DNA of 64,000 nt. Source: Paenibacillus ferrarius (GTDB taxonomy: Bacteria > Bacillota > Bacilli > Paenibacillales > NBRC-103111). Location of the stretch: positions 62,001 through 126,000 of the forward strand of contig NZ_MBTG01000012.1 of assembly GCF_002027705.1 (NCBI RefSeq). The letters are read 5' to 3'. Of the stretch, positions 60,052 to 64,000 are shown piece by piece; position 1 is the first letter of the stretch; each line of letters opens with the position of its first letter. The position numbers and the translations under genes are program-made. The notes below the pieces were generated by a model. It was not told the DNA's origin and did no database searches. It saw only the letters and a list, made by a program, of their open reading frames with translations.

Positions 60052-60879
60052 ATGATTCAATATCGAAACGAACACGTAACTGTGTTCCAGAGCGTTCTAT
60101 ATCAAACAACATCTACCGTTTTGCAAACCGAAGATCTTATACTTGTTGTGGACCCCAATTGGTTGCCTAATGAAGTGGAAGAGATTCAGCAATATGTCAA
60201 TAGGATTAAAGGAGAGCGGGATATTTACTTGTTGTTCACGCATGGGGACTTTGATCATATTATTGGTTATCAAGCATTTCCCGATGCCCAAACGATAGGG
60301 AGTGCTGGGCTGCAGCAGCATCCGCAGAAGGAACGTAAGCTCCAATTAATCCGCGAGTTCGATGCCAAGCATTATGTGGTGAGGAATTATCCAGTATCTT
60401 TTCCAGAGCTGGACTTTGTAATCCATAAGGATGGCGAAAAGCTTCAACTTGGAAGCACGACGCTAACCTTTTATAAGGCTCCAGGTCATACAGCAGATGG
60501 ATTGATCACGATCATTGAACCACAGGGAATCTTGATTGCGGGTGATTATTTATCTGATTTCGAGCTGCCTTTTATTTATCAAAGCGCCAAAGGCTATCGT
60601 CAAACTTTGGATAAAGTCAAACATCTATACGAAACATATCGCGTTAATTTGCTCGTTCCTGGCCATGGGGCAGCTACCGGGGATTCAGTTGAAATGCAGA
60701 GGCGTCTTATGATGGCATCCGATTATTTGGATCGTCTCTGCCGGGCAGTCATCGAAAACGATGAGCTGGCGCTAGAAGTTCTGAAGCAGGAGCATGCTTT
60801 CCCATCGAGCTTTACAGAAGAATGTCATCAGGAAAATGTTCAAGTGATCCGAAGGGAATTTGTAGATTCCCATGTATAA
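60052..60879 (+). CDS. Metallo-beta-lactamase-fold hydrolase
   Basis: 275 residues from the ATG at 60052 (AAAAGGAG ten bases upstream). Metal motif FTHGDFDHII (first His replaced relative to HxHxDH), then a conserved Asp in IAGDYLSDFE and His in VPGHGAATGD. The fold is common to thiol and lactone hydrolases. Because the HxHxDH motif is HGDFDH, one metal may be weakly held. Substrate unknown. Confidence 0.85.
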   Translation: MIQYRNEHVTVFQSVLYQTTSTVLQTEDLILVVDPNWLPNEVEEIQQYVNRIKGERDIYLLFTHGDFDHIIGYQAFPDAQTIGSAGLQQHPQKERKLQLIREFDAKHYVVRNYPVSFPELDFVIHKDGEKLQLGSTTLTFYKAPGHTADGLITIIEPQGILIAGDYLSDFELPFIYQSAKGYRQTLDKVKHLYETYRVNLLVPGHGAATGDSVEMQRRLMMASDYLDRLCRAVIENDELALEVLKQEHAFPSSFTEECHQENVQVIRREFVDSHV

Positions 60880-61109
60880 GAATGGCCAGAGCGGGCATCC
60901 TATTTCATGACGGTGAAACAAGAGAGGTGTGGTTCCGTTGAGCATTCAACGAGATAAATACCAGGGAAGTTGTTGTTGAATCCATATAGAAGCGAGGAGA
61001 TGTGCCGCAGACACTTCAGTGTAGTACACGTACTGCATAAATGGATGAGGTAAGGACCAAGCCAAAGTAAGGTTCATCGCATAAGTACCAACTATCAATT
61101 CACCGTCAC
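60880..61109. other. Intergenic stretch without recognised gene
   Basis: No coding frame of note. A short dyad AGTACACGTACT lies near 61031. The terminator at 61110 and repeat locus D follow. Confidence 0.5.
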
Positions 61110-61150
61110 AAGGGGCTGTCCTACAAGTAGATTTACTTGTGGACAGCCTT
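61110..61150. terminator. Terminator hairpin
   Basis: AAGGGGCTGTCCTACAAGTA pairs with TACTTGTGGACAGCCTT with one or two bulges around GATTT. It resembles the hairpins at 36845 and 43184. Confidence 0.82.
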
Positions 61151-61261
61151 CTTCATCCTGAAAATGGATGTTTTTGGAAACAATTTATTATACTTCATTG
61201 GGATGTTTGGAGCGACTTTGAGTAGTGCCCATGCTGGTCACGTCCGTCCGTATATTTCTGA

Positions 61262-61455
61262 TAATTCCTGCAAATATGCATCCTTTTCGTCTTAGGAATA
61301 GGTAAAAGGGTGAAAAGCCTGCGGTTATGCATCCTTTGGAGACCTTTTTTCGGTTCTAGGAAGAAAAAGCTTAAAAAGCCTGTATAATCGCAGGTTTTCT
61401 CATGTTTTCACTCGATATAATGGGAAAAGGCTGCACTTATGCAGGCATTTTCAAA
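61262..61455. repeat. R1 repeat, locus D
   Basis: Units in the inverted orientation: AATTCCTGCAAATATGCATCC (near 61263), AGCCTGCGGTTATGCATCC (near 61316), AGCCTGTATAATCGCAGG (near 61376) and GGCTGCACTTATGCAGGCATT (near 61428). Period about 52-60 bp. Confidence 0.8.
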
Positions 61456-61529
61456 TCGGTGAGCTGCGGACATTGTTTATAGGTGGCACATTTAGGTTAG
61501 GGAGTATATTACAAATAGGAGGGATGATG

Positions 61530-61691
61530 ATGCAAGAGCTGGTGGGTCTTTGTCGAGAATGCAAGAAAGAAATTTATTGTATGGAAGGTTTTCTCACCGG
61601 AGTTCATACAGAAGATCAAACCTTGCTTTGTTTTATTTGTTCAGACAAGGCGCAGTCCACTTGTGGAGATGATGGTGCTTCTACGGAATAG
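61530..61691 (+). CDS. Zinc-ribbon-like miniprotein
   Basis: 53 residues from the ATG at 61530 (GGAGGG six bases upstream; two further ATG codons lie at 61524 and 61527). MQELVGLCRECKKEIYC and LLCFICSDKAQSTC give two CxxC pairs, so it should bind zinc. The function is unknown; such proteins are common in Bacillales. It has its own terminator. Confidence 0.75.
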   Translation: MQELVGLCRECKKEIYCMEGFLTGVHTEDQTLLCFICSDKAQSTCGDDGASTE

Positions 61692-61727
61692 AGGTTATGG
61701 CTGTATGCCACTTATAAGCGCGATCGC

Positions 61728-61754
61728 AAACGCACGGGGATGTGCGTTTTTTTG
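61728..61754 (+). terminator. Terminator after the zinc-ribbon gene
   Basis: AAACGCAC pairs with GTGCGTTT around GGGGAT, followed by further T residues. Confidence 0.87.
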
Positions 61755-61983
61755 TGTTTAAAAGTGCCCTCTGTTTTTTAAACAAAGACAACGGTTTATT
61801 AGATGGGAATATTCGCCAATTGCGACTATGATCAGAACTATATTTGAAGTTAGGAGGTTGGCACTTTATGTAACCTGCGAGTACGAAGTTCATGTCGAAG
61901 GATGGTGATGATGAAATACGCCGTAAAGCGGCTATCTAGGAAAGAATGCTTTTTAGTAATGAAAACGCATACACGACAGGCGT

Positions 61984-62231
61984 GTTAATTCTGCACGAAG
62001 TGGTGGTTTAATTCTGTGTAAAGTGGTGTTTAATTCTGCACGAAGTGGTGGTTTAATTCTGTGTAAAGTGGTGTTTAATTCTGTACGAAGTGGTGGTTTA
62101 ATTCCACATAAAGTGGTGGATTATTTCTGTACAAAGTGATGGGTTAATTCTGTATAAAGTGGTGATTAATTCTTTACAAAGTGATGGGTTTAATTCCGCA
62201 TAAAGTGGCGGATTAATTCTGTACAAGGACA
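61984..62231. repeat. Tandem repeat of 22-24 bp, about 11 copies
   Basis: Units of the form TTAATTCTGTACAAAGTGGTGG run from 61984 to about 62231. Lengths alternate between 22, 23 and 24 bp. They end 12 bases before the ribosome binding site of the next gene, so they are in its promoter or leader. The minus-strand frame seen here is a product of the repeat. Confidence 0.92.
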
Positions 62232-62256
62232 TTAATACAACAGAGGAGGCATGACT

Positions 62257-64000
62257 GTGAAGATTCACATGAAGCGAATGATTTTGATTGTCCTTAGTTT
62301 TATAATGTTGATTTATACCATTGCGGCAGGAATTCCATTTCAGGTACAACCGGCGCATGCTGCTGGCTCCCAGCAAACATGGAAGTTCGATTTTGGGACG
62401 GCGACTAGTCCAACCATGGAAGGCTTTACTGCCGTTCACGATAAACTCCTATACACACCTGAGCTTGGGTATGGTTTAACGGCTAATGTGAATTCGAGAT
62501 ATCGAACAGGGGTTGGCGATAATCTGACAGCGGACTTTTTTATCCCAGGTGCTTCGAATCCTTATACGTTTAAAGTGGATGTTCCTAATGGAAGCTATGA
62601 TGTGACGGTTTATTCCGGTGATTTGCTGACAGGTACATCGACGACGAAGACATCTGTCACGATTGAAGGTCAATTGATGGGGACTATTCAATCCCGTCAA
62701 GCAGTCAACTCTGCGACTTACCGTGTGACGGTGAGCGATGGTCAAATGACGCTGGATTTTGGCAATAATGGCTATGTTAACGGAATTACCATTTCGCCAG
62801 TTCTAAATGTGCCGCCAGCTGTTCCTGATGGACTAGCAGTGACCCAAATTACAACTGCTGGCACTACGCCATCAGTCACCCTGCATTGGAACAGCGTGAC
62901 TGATGCCGTGTACTATGATTTATACCGAACAACCGTGGGCAATACGGTTAACGCTCAATTGATTCGAGTTACTGAGCCAGATTATGTAGATACGAGTGTT
63001 ACTTTAGGCTATAGCTATTCTTACCAAGTTGCTGCTGTTAATGCAGGAGGGGCTGCCTCAGCTCAAAGCGCAGCTGTTATAGCGGAGGTTGCACAGCCTT
63101 CGCTGCAAATTCCGGCTGCGCCAACGAACCTAACGGTAAGCAAGGTGGAAGCGCAAGCGGTGAGCTTGCAGTGGGCAGCTTCGACCGGTGCGAATGGCTA
63201 TATGATTTATCGAGCTAGCTCGCTAAATGGCGAGTTCGCTAATGTTGGGCAATCAACCACAACAACTTTCACCGATGCGTCGGCGGACACCTCAACAGTT
63301 CAGTATTATCAAGTGAAAGCAACGAACAGTGCAGGTGTCTCGGCTGCTTCGAGTACAGTTTCCAGCACGAAGTATGTGCCTGCCCAGCCGCTTCCTGAAG
63401 GCTCGCCATTCAAGTTCGACTTCGGGCCCGGAGCCTTAGCAGATGGGTATATCCGCGTAACGGCTGCCTCCGCTTATTCGGCGCAGATGAAGTATGGATT
63501 TGCGAACACGCAGCTTGTCAGTGAAGGCGATCGGGGAACGGCAGATCCACTGAAATCGGATTTTGTTTCACCTGCGGGAACAGCCTTCCAAATTGATTTG
63601 CCGCACGGTGATTACAAGGTAGCGATCCTAGCAGGCGATGCAGCCGCTGCGACAGATGTAGCCATCAAAGCCGAATCCATTCAGAAGGTCGCTCAAACGA
63701 CGAAGGAGGCGGGGCAATTCCTCGAAACTTCTTTCGACATTGCCTTGGTTGACGGCCAGCTAAACTTGGAGTTTAGCGGGACAGCGCCGAAAATCAATTC
63801 GCTAGTTATTACGAAGCAGGAGACTCGTCAAGCCGGTGAAATTCCTACGATTTATTTGGCCGGGGATTCAACGGTACAAACCTATGAAGAATATTGGAAG
63901 CCTCAGGCGGGCTGGGGGCAAATGATTCCTCGTTATTTCACGGATAATGTGACATTTTCCAATCGTTCCATCGGTGGTCGAAGCTCCAAATCGTTTATTG
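62257..64000 (+). CDS. Secreted rhamnogalacturonan acetylesterase-like protein, partial
   Basis: 581 residues, open to the right edge. The GTG at 62257 has GAGGAGG seven bases upstream; an ATG at 62251 lies too close. A signal peptide ends at AHAAG (about residue 36). Then come an N-terminal beta-sandwich (TWKFDFGT, TYRVTVSDGQMTLDFGNNG), two fibronectin III domains (about residues 190-280 and 290-380), a second beta-sandwich (FKFDFGPGALADGYIRVTA), and the GDSL-type start of the esterase IPTIYLAGDSTVQTYEEYW with the catalytic Ser in AGDST. It should deacetylate pectin outside the cell. Confidence 0.9.
   Translation, partial: MKIHMKRMILIVLSFIMLIYTIAAGIPFQVQPAHAAGSQQTWKFDFGTATSPTMEGFTAVHDKLLYTPELGYGLTANVNSRYRTGVGDNLTADFFIPGASNPYTFKVDVPNGSYDVTVYSGDLLTGTSTTKTSVTIEGQLMGTIQSRQAVNSATYRVTVSDGQMTLDFGNNGYVNGITISPVLNVPPAVPDGLAVTQITTAGTTPSVTLHWNSVTDAVYYDLYRTTVGNTVNAQLIRVTEPDYVDTSVTLGYSYSYQVAAVNAGGAASAQSAAVIAEVAQPSLQIPAAPTNLTVSKVEAQAVSLQWAASTGANGYMIYRASSLNGEFANVGQSTTTTFTDASADTSTVQYYQVKATNSAGVSAASSTVSSTKYVPAQPLPEGSPFKFDFGPGALADGYIRVTAASAYSAQMKYGFANTQLVSEGDRGTADPLKSDFVSPAGTAFQIDLPHGDYKVAILAGDAAAATDVAIKAESIQKVAQTTKEAGQFLETSFDIALVDGQLNLEFSGTAPKINSLVITKQETRQAGEIPTIYLAGDSTVQTYEEYWKPQAGWGQMIPRYFTDNVTFSNRSIGGRSSKSFI

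Noticed and set aside
62098-62439. Minus-strand frame with repeated LYRINPSL-like text
   Set aside because: It is a translation of the 22-24 bp tandem repeat; the unit length is not a multiple of three and no ribosome binding site is present.

Overview
The window looks like the chromosome of a spore-forming, low-to-moderate G+C member of the Bacillales, most likely Paenibacillaceae. This rests on gene content, not on a marker gene: there is no rRNA or tRNA here. Supporting signs are CotB-, CotG- and CotH-like spore coat genes, a YheC/YheD ATP-grasp coat-associated protein, a YjcZ-type miniprotein, a bacillithiol disulfide reductase (YpdA/Bdr), a DHH-type pyrophosphatase (PpaC), AraR with its palindromic operator, LexA boxes of the Bacillus type (GAAC-N4-GTTC), AGGAGG ribosome binding sites with GTG/TTG starts, and an SLH-domain surface protein.

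Layout. 1-2.4 kb: a sensor kinase (5' end missing) and its HD-GYP response regulator. 2.7-4.1 kb: patatin-like lipase, PhnB-like protein, YjcZ miniprotein. 4.3-8.3 kb: a TPP riboswitch followed by a five-gene operon for uptake of a thiamine precursor (lipoprotein, thiamine-binding DUF77 protein, permease, ATPase, TatD-like hydrolase). 8.4-9.5 kb: two convergent genes, tag and an unknown 100-residue protein, each with a pair of LexA boxes at its promoter. 10.3-16.9 kb: Bdr, Dabb, Nudix, DUF2533, the HrpB helicase and small genes. 17-20.4 kb: araR and a decayed arabinose operon (araB reduced to 28 codons, araA with an internal deletion and frameshift). 20.9-28.4 kb: aldose epimerase, ASCH protein, methyltransferase, split ThrE-type exporter, HAD, DUF1697, DUF6157, DUF2087 and GIY-YIG genes. 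28.5-32.8 kb: tandem repeats, a polysaccharide deacetylase, PpaC, an MsrA-MsrB fusion, a multicopper oxidase remnant. 33-36.3 kb: a CDF metal exporter with an attenuator-like leader, divergent from a kinase-like/HPr-like pair preceded by a G12 tract, then a Gfo/Idh oxidoreductase. 36.9-48.6 kb: YitT, a methyltransferase under a MerR-type operator, a DUF2334 cell-surface protein, Nudix, YheC/D, PAP2, YneQ, a eukaryotic-type HisA, a membrane PDZ-Lon protease. 48.7-54.3 kb: a spore coat block with CotB-like, CotG-like and CotH genes and two related Sm-like-fold coat proteins, interrupted by an ArsB-type pump. 54.4-61.7 kb: methyltransferase-TPR, NlpC/P60 hydrolase, SLH protein, holin-like protein, an aminoglycoside 6-adenylyltransferase pseudogene, a metallo-beta-lactamase-fold protein, a zinc-ribbon miniprotein. 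62.2 kb to the end: a secreted rhamnogalacturonan acetylesterase-like protein (3' end missing) behind an 11-copy tandem repeat.

Two themes run across the window. First, several genes survive only as internally deleted remnants (araB, araA, ANT(6), multicopper oxidase, and one unidentified fragment), so recent decay by deletion is common. Second, two families of short non-coding repeats occur between genes: R1, with GATGCA(T/C)AATYGCAGGAATT units and CCTGC...GCAGG hairpins at four loci; and R2, about 250 bp with four evenly spaced CATTGGA/TCCAATG dyads at two loci, one of which coincides with the truncation of the ANT(6) gene. The strongest candidates for undescribed biology are the LexA-controlled 100-residue protein, the R2 element, the kinase-like/HPr-like pair with the G12 tract, and the leader of the CDF gene.
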